Positions 44,634 through 53,477 of a stretch of DNA of 57,123 bases are shown in pieces. The position numbers and the translations under genes were made by a program. A model generated the notes under the pieces. That model was not told where the DNA came from. It searched no databases and saw nothing but the letters and a program-made list of their open reading frames with translations. Origin of the DNA: Parabacteroides sp. Marseille-P3160 (GTDB lineage Bacteria > Bacteroidota > Bacteroidia > Bacteroidales > Tannerellaceae); contig NZ_LT799418.1 in the NCBI RefSeq assembly GCF_900162725.1, positions 1 to 57,123 of the forward strand, written 5' to 3'. Numbering within the stretch: the first letter of the stretch is position 1; every line of letters begins with the position of its first letter.

Positions 44634-45959
44634 ATGTATAAAAGAGCAGACTTTCTTTATTCTTTATTTCTATATCTGACATTGGCTTTTGGTATCTCTT
44701 CCTGCTATGATGAGACAAACTCTTATGGAAAAGATCTGGTTGAGTCCTCATTTCGGACGATATTAATTGACAGCAGTACGGTTACGGTAACATCTGTGAT
44801 GATTGATTCCGTTGAAACTTCAGCTAAAGGTATCGGATTAGTCGGACGATATACCCATCCTTTATGGGGGAAAGTAATTTCTTCTGCCTATATTCCTTAC
44901 AGCCACCCTTCTTATAGTACGGATATTGAAGAAGTAGTTGAATTGGATTCATTTGTGTTTTCAATGAATCTTTCCGGCTATTTTATCGGAGATACGACCC
45001 TTATCCAACAGATCGAACTTCATCAACTGAAAGAAAAAGTGGTATTGAACGATAATGATTATCTCTACAGTAACTCTTCATTCAATTATGATCCGACTCC
45101 CTTGGCTACCCGGTCTTTCAAGCCTAAGCCCAAGAGCGGCGAATCTCTCGAAATACGTTTGCCCGATGCTTTAGGAAAAGATCTATTAACCCGTTTTCAT
45201 CGGAGGGACCAAGAGGTTTCAGCGGATTTTTTTGAAGACTATTTTAAAGGGATCGTTATTCTTCCGGGAGAAAACAGCCAAACGATTCAAGGATTGGCCG
45301 TAGGAGACACGGCCTCTTCATTGAAACTCTATTATCATCTTGCCGATGGATTGAAAAATAGCCAGGTTTTGGTTTTCCCGGTTAAGACCGCTAATCAGTT
45401 TAACCATATAGACCATGATCGCAAAGGAACACCTTTGGAATCCTATCCGACGAAACAAGTAGAAATACCTTCGGCGGAAATTGGCAACAGAGGATTCCTT
45501 TTCGGGGGGATCGGTTGGTATACACGTTTGTCTTTTCCGTATTTGAACAATCTGATGCAACAAGGGGAACAGGTCGAAATAAGCCAGGCGTTATTGAAAA
45601 TCTATCCGGAGCCCAATACTTACTCTGATTTTAACCCTTTGCCGGATAGTCTGTTCTTATATATTGTCGATGAAAATAACGTTGTTATAAATACAGTCAA
45701 TGATTATTTGGGAACGGAAGTACAAGGGGGCGTTTTAGTAAAAGATAATATATACAAAGAGAATACTTATTATTATTTTGATGTTTCCAATTTTATGCAG
45801 GACGAATTAGGGACAATCGGTAAATATAAACATAATTTACTGTTGGTCTTTGACGAAAATGATATCACAAAGACATTTAAAAATCTAACGATTAATGACC
45901 AAGCCGGACGTTCCCCAATCGTTTTACAAATAACCTATCGAATTTATGAAAGTTATTAA
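44634..45959 (+). CDS. DUF4270 surface lipoprotein
   Basis: A 441-aa predicted lipoprotein (lipobox-like GISSCYDE) of the DUF4270 family, function unknown. Family-type features: KDLVESSFRTILIDSSTVTV, GLVGRYTHPLWGKVISSAYI, TRFHRRDQEVSADFFEDYFK, GIVILPGENSQTIQGL and a late IGWYTRLSFPYLNN. It overlaps the following barrel gene by 14 bp, so the two products probably form a unit at the outer membrane. Confidence 0.85.
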   Translation: MYKRADFLYSLFLYLTLAFGISSCYDETNSYGKDLVESSFRTILIDSSTVTVTSVMIDSVETSAKGIGLVGRYTHPLWGKVISSAYIPYSHPSYSTDIEEVVELDSFVFSMNLSGYFIGDTTLIQQIELHQLKEKVVLNDNDYLYSNSSFNYDPTPLATRSFKPKPKSGESLEIRLPDALGKDLLTRFHRRDQEVSADFFEDYFKGIVILPGENSQTIQGLAVGDTASSLKLYYHLADGLKNSQVLVFPVKTANQFNHIDHDRKGTPLESYPTKQVEIPSAEIGNRGFLFGGIGWYTRLSFPYLNNLMQQGEQVEISQALLKIYPEPNTYSDFNPLPDSLFLYIVDENNVVINTVNDYLGTEVQGGVLVKDNIYKENTYYYFDVSNFMQDELGTIGKYKHNLLLVFDENDITKTFKNLTINDQAGRSPIVLQITYRIYESY

Positions 45960-47151
45960 TTATATGGTTGTTGTCATCTTATGGATGGCTGCAAGCGGTA
46001 TTTCAGCCCAAAATGTCATGACTTCTTCTCCTTATTCCATGTTTGGAATAGGAGAAATGGCTTCCGGCCTGTATGGGGCTAATATTTCCATGGGAGGAGT
46101 TTCTTATGGCATAAGGAAAAGCGAATGGCTGAATACCGCCAATCCGGCCGGGCTTACCGCAATAGATAGCAGTTCTCTGCTGGGTGAAATATCTTCCTTC
46201 CTGAAAAACGAATCTTACCGGTCGAGCGGAAACTCCAACAACGTATTAACCGGTAATTTCTCGGCTATTGTGTTGGGGGGACGCCTAAAAAAGCACTGGT
46301 ATGCCTCGGTGGGGCTCCTTCCCTACAGCTCTGTCGGTTATTATTTTCAGACGAAGACTCCGTTGGAAGGAACCGTTGATTCGTATTATGACAATATTTT
46401 CGAAGGAAGCGGAGGGCTCTCAAAGCTCTATTTATCCAATGCTTTCTCCCTGCCGTTGAACTTTTCTTTTGGAGTGAATCTGAATTATGTGTTCGGCAAG
46501 TTAAAGCAAACAGAGACTCAGTCGACCATGTCGGTTGCACAGGAAATGGATGCCAAAGCCTTTTCCGCTGATTTCGGACTTCAATACGAGCGGGCGATAG
46601 ATCGGAAAACAACACTGAGTATGGGAATCGTATATGGATATAAACAGGAGTTGGCCATTAAAAATACATCTACGATCACGACCTCAAGTAGTACGACTAT
46701 CGGCAAGGCGAAGGCGGGAGATCAATATTTACCCCAATATATCGGTTTGGGTATTGCACTGAATCGTAAGAAATGGACACAAGCGCTTGATTATTCTTTT
46801 TACCAATACAGCGTCCTGAACTCCGGGGATAGCCGTGTCAAATTCAACGATTCGCATGAACTGCGTTACGGCCTTTCCTTTTTGCCGAGCGAACATTCAT
46901 TCGATAGCTACTGGAAACGAGTCGGCTATAAAGCAGGGGTAAATGTATCGACCCCCTATTATAAAATAAGCGGAAACTCAGGGATTGCATACCGGCTTAG
47001 CCTAGGGCTCGACCTTCCTGTCATGAATGGTTGTTTGCATACGGCCTTCTTTTATGATCATCTGAATGTGACAGGCCGCTTGAGACGGAACACGCTTGGA
47101 TTTGCACTTACCTATTCGTTCGGCGAACGGTTTTACAAGCTGAAACTTTAA
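45946..47151 (+). CDS. Outer membrane beta-barrel protein (FadL/TodX-like fold)
   Basis: A 401-aa protein with a signal peptide ending GISAQ and alternating beta-strand pattern. MTSSPYSMFGIGEMASGLYG and NTANPAGLTAIDSSS resemble the hatch region of OMPP1/FadL-type barrels. Strands such as HWYASVGLLPYSSVGYYF and LSLGLDLPVMNGCLHTAFFY support a barrel, ending in TYSFGERFYKLKL. It is encoded with DUF4270 (14-bp overlap). Cargo unknown. Its stop is 5 bp from the convergent LytTR gene. Confidence 0.75.
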   Translation: MKVINYMVVVILWMAASGISAQNVMTSSPYSMFGIGEMASGLYGANISMGGVSYGIRKSEWLNTANPAGLTAIDSSSLLGEISSFLKNESYRSSGNSNNVLTGNFSAIVLGGRLKKHWYASVGLLPYSSVGYYFQTKTPLEGTVDSYYDNIFEGSGGLSKLYLSNAFSLPLNFSFGVNLNYVFGKLKQTETQSTMSVAQEMDAKAFSADFGLQYERAIDRKTTLSMGIVYGYKQELAIKNTSTITTSSSTTIGKAKAGDQYLPQYIGLGIALNRKKWTQALDYSFYQYSVLNSGDSRVKFNDSHELRYGLSFLPSEHSFDSYWKRVGYKAGVNVSTPYYKISGNSGIAYRLSLGLDLPVMNGCLHTAFFYDHLNVTGRLRRNTLGFALTYSFGERFYKLKL

Positions 47152-47156
47152 AAAGA

Positions 47157-47594
47157 TTATTCTTGCAGTTTCAGATGTTTCATAAGTTGGGGAAGATACG
47201 AATCACTGATCGGAATGAGCTCGCTTCCTATGCGAATCCGTTTCCGTTCGATATAACTTATCTGCGGAATAGCCACAATATAAGATCGATGTACACGGCA
47301 AAAATCGGCGCCTGCCAAATTCTCCTCAAGACGTTTCAGGCTTACTTGTGAGAGCAAAGGTTTATTATTAATGCGATGTATTTTAACATAATCGCCATAT
47401 CCTTCGATATAAAGGATCTCGTCGCATTTAACACGTGTAATTTTACTTCCTTCCTTTATGAAAAAGAACCCTTCTGTCGATTCCTTATCCAAAATGGTAT
47501 GAACCGTTTCTATCGCCTCGTTTAATTTTTCAAAATAATCCATCAACGAATTCAAAGTGGAGGCATCTCCATCGAACGTAATACACTTCAACAT
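47157..47594 (-). CDS. LytTR DNA-binding regulator with a collapsed receiver domain
   Basis: A 145-aa transcription regulator. Residues 1-30 (LKCITFDGDASTLNSLMDYF) look like the first strand and helix of a response-regulator receiver, with DGD where the acidic pair normally lies. The rest of that domain, including the phosphoacceptor Asp, is absent. The LytTR domain is complete (about 43-145: FFFIKEGSKITRVKCDEILY, IEGYGDYVKIH, ENLAGADFCRVHRSYIVAIP). It therefore should bind DNA without phosphorylation control. It is separate from the complete LytS/LytTR pair 145 bp away. Confidence 0.85.
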   Translation of the reverse strand: MLKCITFDGDASTLNSLMDYFEKLNEAIETVHTILDKESTEGFFFIKEGSKITRVKCDEILYIEGYGDYVKIHRINNKPLLSQVSLKRLEENLAGADFCRVHRSYIVAIPQISYIERKRIRIGSELIPISDSYLPQLMKHLKLQE

Positions 47595-47739
47595 AATGAT
47601 TATTCCTTAGATTAATAATAGCAACAAAGAAAGATAAAACTATCATAAACAAAGGTTAATCGCCAATGAAGCAGCGATATTCGGGGGCGAAGTAGCCAAA
47701 TACAGCGGTGAAAGCGTATAATAGAGAGATAATCCTTCT

Positions 47740-48492
47740 TCAGGATTGTACGAGCCAACGTTTAAATTCCGAAACCCTTTCTTTACTGATCAACACATAT
47801 TCTTCGGTAGGAATACCTAAGGCAACAGACAGCCGGTTTCCACTCCATACCGTTAATTCGCGAATCGCATGACGGGCGATGATAAATTGCCGGTTGGCTC
47901 GATAGAATTGCTCCGGGTCTAACAGCTCCGCCAGGCCATTCAGGCTTTTGTCAACAGAATAAACCATTCCGTTTAGGGTATAAACCGAAACTTTTTCATT
48001 TTTACTATAGAAGAAGGCAATAGAGTCGCAAGAGACGGGAATGATTTTATCCTTATAAGGGATCAATAAAGTTCTTAATGCCGGAGGAGCTGCTAAAGTT
48101 TTCAAAACGCGTGAAATATATTGTTCACGGTCACTCTGGCTGATGCGATTGAACTTATTGAGCGCCAAAGCAACATCATCGGATTTGATAGGCTTCAAAA
48201 GATAATCGATACTGTTTACTTGAAAAGCCTTTAGGGCATATTCATCGTAGGCGGTTGTGAATATTACCGGTACATTGATCTCTATCTCCTGGAAAATATG
48301 AAAAGATTCTCCGTCTGCCAGATGAATATCCATAAATAATAAATCCGGCATCGGATGAGATGAAAACCAGCTTACACTCTGCCGGATGCTATCCAATGTC
48401 GCCACAATGTCTATTTCCGGTGCTACATCTTTCAGAATTGCCTTCAGATTACGGACGGCAGCCGTTTCGTCTTCTATGATGACAGCTTTCAT
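47740..48492 (-). CDS. LytTR-family response regulator
   Basis: A 250-aa response regulator. The receiver has Glu7-Asp8, phosphoacceptor Asp55 (LLFMDIHLAD), the switch Thr in VIFTTAYDEYALKAF and Lys in YLLKPIKSDD. The LytTR domain (about 140-250) includes IIPVSCDSIAFFYSKNEKVS, LNGLAELLDPEQFYRANRQF and IIARHAIREL. It overlaps the sensor kinase gene by 4 bp, so the two form a two-component system. Confidence 0.93.
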   Translation of the reverse strand: MKAVIIEDETAAVRNLKAILKDVAPEIDIVATLDSIRQSVSWFSSHPMPDLLFMDIHLADGESFHIFQEIEINVPVIFTTAYDEYALKAFQVNSIDYLLKPIKSDDVALALNKFNRISQSDREQYISRVLKTLAAPPALRTLLIPYKDKIIPVSCDSIAFFYSKNEKVSVYTLNGMVYSVDKSLNGLAELLDPEQFYRANRQFIIARHAIRELTVWSGNRLSVALGIPTEEYVLISKERVSEFKRWLVQS

Positions 48493-49670
48493 TGAGAATT
48501 TATCAACGGTTCTATAAGAGGAAGTTTAACACAAAAAGAATGCTCATTTTTCTCTATGCAAATCCCCTTGGAAAGCAATAACTGGTAACGGTTATTCAAA
48601 TTGAGCAGGCCGATTCCGCTGCTTTCATCAGAAGTGCCGTATTTTTCCTGGATAGGATTAGAGACCGCGAGTGAATGATCTTCCGTAATAAATAAATGTA
48701 CGGTTAAGGGACTTTGTTCGCTAATAACATTGTGTTTGATAATATTTTCAATCAAAGGTTGTAAAGAGAGACCCGGAAGACGGTAATCCAAATAAAAATC
48801 AGGGATGTCAATCCTGAAGAAAAGCTTATTTTCAAAGCGGATTTCCAACATAAATTGATAAGCTTTCAGAAATTGTAATTCATCCCGTACCGTTACAAGT
48901 CCGCATTTTCCCGAATTAAGTACATAACGGAATATATCCGATAACTCATTTATATATTTTAGTGAAGCATCTTGTTTCCGCTCGCGTACAAGCGCAGAAA
49001 GAGAATTCAACGAATTAAAAAAGAAATGCGGATTTATTTGGGCAGTCAACATATCATATTGTGCTCGCAGATTTTCTGTTTTGAGACGTTCGTTTTCCAG
49101 TTTCATTTTCTGTTGATAGAAGAACAACTGCAAAATATAGCCCAATAAACATGTCACGATCCACGCAAACAGGCACTTGAATAGAATAAGGCCATCCATC
49201 CGGGGAAAAAAAGGCTTTCGGTTATCGAAAAAGAAATAGGTGCATATAAAAACCACACAAATAAGGATACTCCCTAAAAGGGAAAATAAAATAGTTTTTG
49301 TTTGGTAATGTTCTCCTTCCGGGTTTTTAAAAAGTAAATTTCGTGTATTAAAAAAAAGCAGAACCAATGAAAGGAAAAAGAAAAAGAGAAAGTCTTTTGT
49401 AATATGATTCAGCCAAAACGGCAGAGCTCTTTGCTGTTCTTTAAACTCTCGTTCCCGTTGGAAAGGAAGAGGAGGAAAACCGGGATCGATGGTTCGCGGT
49501 TGGTTGGGTTGTTTGTATGGGAAAAGCCTTTCCATACGTTGTTGTTTGATAGAAAGAGGGGTGTTGTTGCTTAGTAATCTCGATATATCAGGAAAGATGA
49601 TAAAAAATCCAATCAATAAAGCAATTAAGAAATTAATTAATTTAATATTGAATACCTTTTTCCCCTTCAT
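48489..49670 (-). CDS. LytS/YehU-type sensor histidine kinase
   Basis: A 393-aa membrane kinase. N-terminal transmembrane helix (INFLIALLIGFFIIFPDI), a periplasmic loop of about 60 residues, then further helices (FLFFFFLSLVLLFF; FSLLGSILICVVFICTYFFF; LILFKCLFAWIVTCLLGYIL). The His-kinase motif is QINPHFFFNSLNSL (His215), followed by the ATPase motifs SLQPLIENIIKHN and SGIGLLNLNNRY. The periplasmic segment is proline and arginine rich; its signal is unknown. ATG 49670 is preferred to the TTG at 49727. The response regulator follows with a 4-bp overlap. Confidence 0.92.
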   Translation of the reverse strand: MKGKKVFNIKLINFLIALLIGFFIIFPDISRLLSNNTPLSIKQQRMERLFPYKQPNQPRTIDPGFPPLPFQREREFKEQQRALPFWLNHITKDFLFFFFLSLVLLFFNTRNLLFKNPEGEHYQTKTILFSLLGSILICVVFICTYFFFDNRKPFFPRMDGLILFKCLFAWIVTCLLGYILQLFFYQQKMKLENERLKTENLRAQYDMLTAQINPHFFFNSLNSLSALVRERKQDASLKYINELSDIFRYVLNSGKCGLVTVRDELQFLKAYQFMLEIRFENKLFFRIDIPDFYLDYRLPGLSLQPLIENIIKHNVISEQSPLTVHLFITEDHSLAVSNPIQEKYGTSDESSGIGLLNLNNRYQLLLSKGICIEKNEHSFCVKLPLIEPLINSQ

Positions 49671-50004
49671 TAACGAACTTGTTTTAAATCCTTTGAATTC
49701 ATTTTCAATAAAGTAATAGATAGGCAAACATACGGAAATATTTTACGAACGAATGTTTTTTTTACCTTTTTTATACGAAACAGCCATGGGGAACGTCCAA
49801 CAGCCCATATCAGCAGACCAAATTTATTTTTCAATCGATGAAAGGATACGCTTTTGCAGGGAAAAATAATTGATATTTCCTTTCGCAAATGTTTTATTGA
49901 AATCGGTTTGCTGACAGGAATTAATGCTCCCCCGTACAGGTTTTCCGGGTATATCCGGATACCTTTCTATCCGGATAATCTGGCCGTATATGGAAAGAAC
50001 TTTC

Positions 50005-50012
50005 TATCTTTG
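50005..50012 (+). promoter_or_regulatory. -7 element for ilvA
   Basis: TATCTTTG 30 bp before the ATG at 50043; an imperfect TCTG at 49979-49982 is 22 bp upstream. The element is why the start at 50043 is preferred over 49854. The gap 49671-50042 between ilvA and the divergent kinase holds nothing else that was recognised. Confidence 0.55.
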
Positions 50013-50042
50013 CTACGATTTGATAAATTAGATATAACGAAA

Positions 50043-51293
50043 ATGTCCTTATTGACTGATTTTAACTTAGCCATACCGGAAGCTCGGGAGCGTATACGGA
50101 ATGTGGTACAAAAAACGCCCTTACAATACAGTAAAAGAATCTCTTCCTTCTATGGTGCCAATGTTTACCTGAAACGGGAAGACTTGCAAATCGTGCGCTC
50201 ATACAAATTACGGGGCGCTTATAATATGATCCATCGTTTGGAGCCGGAGGCGCTCCGCCGGGGAGTAGTCTGCGCAAGCGCCGGCAATCATGCCCAGGGA
50301 TTTGCCTTCAGTTGTAGCGAGATGAATATCCGGGGAGTGGTTTTCATGCCTAAAACGACACCCAAACAAAAGATCCGGCAGACGAAAATGTTTGGAAAGG
50401 AATCTGTGGAAATTATCCTGGAAGGAGACACCTTCGATGATTGTGCCGAAGCTGCGAAAAAGTATACGTCCGAACACCGGATGACATTCATTCCTCCTTT
50501 CAATCATCCGCATATCATAGAAGGACAGGGAACGATCGGGATTGAAATATTGGAAGAACTGGAGGACGTGGACTACCTCTTTGTGCCCATTGGAGGAGGA
50601 GGACTTTGTGCCGGGGTCGGCGCCTATATGAAAACGTATTCTCCCAAGACCCGGATCATAGGAGTGGAGCCGGAAGGAGCCGCTTCCATGCAGGCGGCAT
50701 TTGAAGCAGGAGGACCTGTAACATTGAAGCGCATCGATAAGTTCGTAGACGGGGCCGCCGTAAAACGGGCGGGAGACATTACCTATCCGATCTGCAGGAA
50801 AGTAGTAGACGAGATCTGCCTGATACCGGAAGGTGAAGTCTGTTCCGCAATCCTGCGAATCTATAATGAAGATGCGATCGTGATCGAACCGGCCGGAGCT
50901 TTGGCCCCCGCTGCCGTAAAGCACTACCGGAATGAAATCAAAGGAAAGAATGTCGTCTGTATCATCAGCGGCAGCAATAATGATATCGACCGGATGCAGG
51001 AAATCAAGGAACGTTCGTTGCTCTTCGAAGGCTTGAAGCACTATTTTATCATCCGCTTTACCCAACGTCCCAACGCATTGAGGGATTTTGTAAATAAAGT
51101 ACTGGGGCCGCACGACGATATTGTCCGTTTCGAATATATGAAGAAAAACGATAAAGAGAACGGCCCGGCGTTAGTCGGCATCGAACTCGACAGTCCGGAG
51201 GAATACGATGGCCTGATCAACCGTATGTATGAATACGAATATGACTTTACCGTACTCAACCGGGACAGCGATCTTTTCGGCTACTTGGTGTAA
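50043..51293 (+). CDS. ilvA: Threonine ammonia-lyase (threonine dehydratase)
   Basis: Converts L-threonine to 2-oxobutyrate and ammonia, the first step to isoleucine. The 416-aa PLP enzyme has Lys55 in RSYKLRGAYN, the asparagine loop SAGNHAQGFAFS, the phosphate loop PIGGGGLCAGVG and the terminal PLP contact IISGSNNDIDRM. A C-terminal ACT-like regulatory domain (about 330-416: HYFIIRFTQRPNALRDFVNK) suggests control by isoleucine. The inositol monophosphatase gene follows after 33 bp. Confidence 0.93.
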   Translation: MSLLTDFNLAIPEARERIRNVVQKTPLQYSKRISSFYGANVYLKREDLQIVRSYKLRGAYNMIHRLEPEALRRGVVCASAGNHAQGFAFSCSEMNIRGVVFMPKTTPKQKIRQTKMFGKESVEIILEGDTFDDCAEAAKKYTSEHRMTFIPPFNHPHIIEGQGTIGIEILEELEDVDYLFVPIGGGGLCAGVGAYMKTYSPKTRIIGVEPEGAASMQAAFEAGGPVTLKRIDKFVDGAAVKRAGDITYPICRKVVDEICLIPEGEVCSAILRIYNEDAIVIEPAGALAPAAVKHYRNEIKGKNVVCIISGSNNDIDRMQEIKERSLLFEGLKHYFIIRFTQRPNALRDFVNKVLGPHDDIVRFEYMKKNDKENGPALVGIELDSPEEYDGLINRMYEYEYDFTVLNRDSDLFGYLV

Positions 51294-51326
51294 ACATCCC
51301 GATAAAAAAGTAATAAACATATAATT

Positions 51327-52112
51327 ATGAACAATGAATATCTTGATTTCATAATTCCCCTGGCAAAAAAGACAGGAGAACTCCAACTTTCTTATTTCCG
51401 TACGGATAAGTTAGATATCCGGACGAAATCCAATATTTCGGATGTAGTCACCCGCGCCGACAAAGAGAGTGAAGAACTGATCGCGAAGGCGATCCTCGAC
51501 CGTTATCCCGGCCATAAGATCCTCGGGGAAGAAGGAGGATTCAGGGGAAAGGATGACAGCGATTACCTTTGGGTGGTAGATCCACTTGACGGAACGACCA
51601 ACTTTAGCCAGGGGCTTCCCATTTTTTCGGTTTCCATTGCTTTGCAACATCGCGGGGAAACAATTGCCGGAGTGGTATATGCTCCCTACCTCGATGAATT
51701 GTTCGTTGCCTCGAAGGGGGACGGAGCCTATATGACGTATCATGGCGGCGAATGGAAGGAACTTCATGTCTCCGGTAAACGGAAACTTGACAGCTCCGTT
51801 ATTGCAACCGGTTTTCCGTATGACAAAGGGACGAACCCGGACAATAATAGTGTTGAGGCGAGCCGGATTATTCCGCTGGTAAGAGACTTACGCCGGTTCG
51901 GATCTGCTGCATACGACCTGTGCTCCGTGGCTTGCGGTATCCTGGACGGTTATTGGGAAATGTCGCTGCACCTGTGGGATGTCTGCGCCGGGATCCTTAT
52001 TGTGGAAGAAGCCGGCGGCCTGGTTTACCACTATAGGGAGGACAGGAACATATCCGTCATTGCCGGAAACAGGGATATTGCAGACGAGATCGAGAAGTAC
52101 GTAGTTGTTTAG
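51327..52112 (+). CDS. Inositol monophosphatase family protein
   Basis: A 261-aa magnesium-dependent phosphatase of the SuhB/IMPase family. Metal sites are visible: GEEGG (about residue 70), WVVDPLDGTTNFSQGLP and the C-terminal WEMSLHLWDVCAGILIVEEAGG. VVTRADKESEELI is the N-terminal signature. Substrate could be inositol phosphate, a sugar phosphate or 3'-phosphoadenosine nucleotides; the sequence does not decide. It likely shares an mRNA with ilvA, ended by hairpins at 52181 and 52271. Confidence 0.93.
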   Translation: MNNEYLDFIIPLAKKTGELQLSYFRTDKLDIRTKSNISDVVTRADKESEELIAKAILDRYPGHKILGEEGGFRGKDDSDYLWVVDPLDGTTNFSQGLPIFSVSIALQHRGETIAGVVYAPYLDELFVASKGDGAYMTYHGGEWKELHVSGKRKLDSSVIATGFPYDKGTNPDNNSVEASRIIPLVRDLRRFGSAAYDLCSVACGILDGYWEMSLHLWDVCAGILIVEEAGGLVYHYREDRNISVIAGNRDIADEIEKYVVV

Positions 52113-52180
52113 CAATCCCCGGGGCAGACGCATTTACCCATTTGTTCGGCGGAATGTCCTCACTCCGTCGTGTTGGAAGA

Positions 52181-52243
52181 ATGTGTCAAAAGCCCATTGT
52201 GGGGTGTGTAGGGGCGAATTCCCTTACGGCCTTTTTGACACAT
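52181..52243. repeat. REP-like family B, partial palindrome
   Basis: ATGTGTCAAAAG at the left pairs with CTTTTTGACACAT at the right. The right half (GAATTCCCTTACGGCC before TTTTTGACACAT) is the reverse complement of the family B arm; the left inner half has been replaced by a GTGTGTAGGGG duplication. It starts 69 bp after the phosphatase gene, again directly downstream of a stop codon. Confidence 0.75.
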
Positions 52244-52270
52244 CTCCTATCCTTAAAAAGGATAATCATT

Positions 52271-52292
52271 GCGAGGCGGGAGCCTCGCTTTT
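52271..52292 (+). terminator. Rho-independent terminator after the phosphatase gene
   Basis: GCGAGGC (52271-52277), loop GGGA, GCCTCGC (52282-52288) and TTTT. A second small stem (AAGCTGGAGCTT, near 52305) follows. No gene was recognised between 52113 and 52642; the space is filled by these repeats. Confidence 0.7.
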
Positions 52293-52486
52293 ATCACCGA
52301 CGCAAGCTGGAGCTTCCGCCGAACATAACAGGGGTTTAAATGTTTGCCCTGTAGCAATCCCCTTTTGGGTGTGAAAGCGCGCATGATTCTTCATTTGTAC
52401 CTGCAAATCCGTAAATTTCCCTATCCGCCGGAATAATTCGGCATATCCGTTTGTATATTTGTAAGTGTTTAAACCAATCTTTTACC

Positions 52487-52572
52487 CGGTTGGGCCTGGT
52501 GGCCCACCAAGGTTGGTCACCAGTCACACCATGATGGGCCTGCAGGCCCATCATGGTGTGATAAAAAAACGA
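52487..52572. repeat. REP-like palindromic element, family A, copy 2
   Basis: It contains a perfect 36-bp palindrome at 52525-52560 (half-site CACACCATGATGGGCCTG), flanked on the left by GGGCCTGGTGGCCCACCAAGG and on the right by ATAAAAAAACGA. The left copy at 372-460 shares the CTGCAGGCCCA...GGTGT.ATAAAAAAACGA tail and similar TGG/CCA arms. Directly upstream of the HU-like gene. Confidence 0.75.
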
Positions 52573-52642
52573 ATAGGGAGAAAAAATGATTTCAGTACGG
52601 TATGAAACTCATTTCATGCCGCCGACCTTAAATATAAATACG

Positions 52643-53263
52643 ATGGCCATAACCTTTACCGTTCATTCCATACCGGATCCCCATGGGGAAAAAGGAAAAA
52701 CATTGCAACACGCCCGCGCCCAATCTCCGGGTACGCGGGGAACCGATGGTATTTGCCCGTTGATTTGTTCCCGTTCCAGCCTTTCGCCGGCCGATGTCAA
52801 AGCGGCATTAGATTCGCTCGGCTGGGCTTTGGGGGAAAGCCTGAGCGAGGGATATCACGTTAAGCTCGAAGGCGTCGGCTATTTCTCCCTTTCCCTCCGC
52901 ACCATCCGGGCGGATGAAGGGCACATGCGCATCGAGGTAAACGGCGTGAATTTCCATTGCGATCCCAAGTTGTTGGAGCGTCTCCGGAAAGCCCCGTTAA
53001 AACGCGACTATGCCGCTGAGAAGAGATATCGCAAGATCGACACGAAAGACTGGACGGAGGATATGCTCCTATTGCTCCGCCAAACCGGCTATATGTCGCC
53101 CCGTCTTTTCAGCGCTTTGACCGGTTGTTCCCGCCGCCAGGCTGCAGTCCGCCTGGGAAAATATGTGGAAGCGGGGCTTCTGATCCGCCAGGGACGCGGA
53201 AGGCACACGATCTACCTGCCGGTTCCGGCCGGGGAAACCGCTGGCGAAATCAACCGGATATAA
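52643..53263 (+). CDS. HU-like DNA-binding protein with C-terminal winged-helix-like domain
   Basis: A 206-aa nucleoid-type protein. An HU/IHF-like domain of the Bacteroidetes HU-related family covers about residues 1-105 (SSLSPADVKAALDSLGWALG, EGYHVKLEGVGYFSLSL). The C-terminal about 80 residues look like a winged helix (LLLLRQTGYMSPRLFSALTG, CSRRQAAVRLGKYVEAGLLI, RQGRGRHTIYLPV). The ATG at 52643 is chosen because family members start just before the first beta strand; 52586 would add 19 residues close to the palindromic element. The two DNA-binding folds together are uncommon. Targets unknown. Confidence 0.75.
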   Translation: MAITFTVHSIPDPHGEKGKTLQHARAQSPGTRGTDGICPLICSRSSLSPADVKAALDSLGWALGESLSEGYHVKLEGVGYFSLSLRTIRADEGHMRIEVNGVNFHCDPKLLERLRKAPLKRDYAAEKRYRKIDTKDWTEDMLLLLRQTGYMSPRLFSALTGCSRRQAAVRLGKYVEAGLLIRQGRGRHTIYLPVPAGETAGEINRI

Positions 53264-53441
53264 AAAGAATAATCTTTGCCATATGGAAAATAATAAGCGA
53301 ACTATAGAGATGAGACAGGCAAATCCAATTTTAATGCTTATCCTGTTGATAAGGCACAAGAAAGAGAGGTATCAATTTGTCAGTTGACAAACGATGATTT
53401 TTAACATATCCTCCGGGAGGTTATTGTTTAAAAGAAAGATA

Positions 53442-53449
53442 TATCTTTG
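53442..53449 (+). promoter_or_regulatory. -7 element for the small lipoprotein gene
   Basis: TATCTTTG fits TAnnTTTG, 28 bp before the ATG at 53478. CCTCCGGGAGG, a short palindrome, lies at 53410-53420 where a regulator could bind. No standard -33. Confidence 0.45.
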
Positions 53450-53477
53450 ATAATCAAAAAATTTAAATCAAACCAAA

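Noticed and set aside
50208-51113. A 301-codon open frame opposite ilvA
   Set aside because: Shadow of ilvA, whose catalytic motifs are intact on the other strand.
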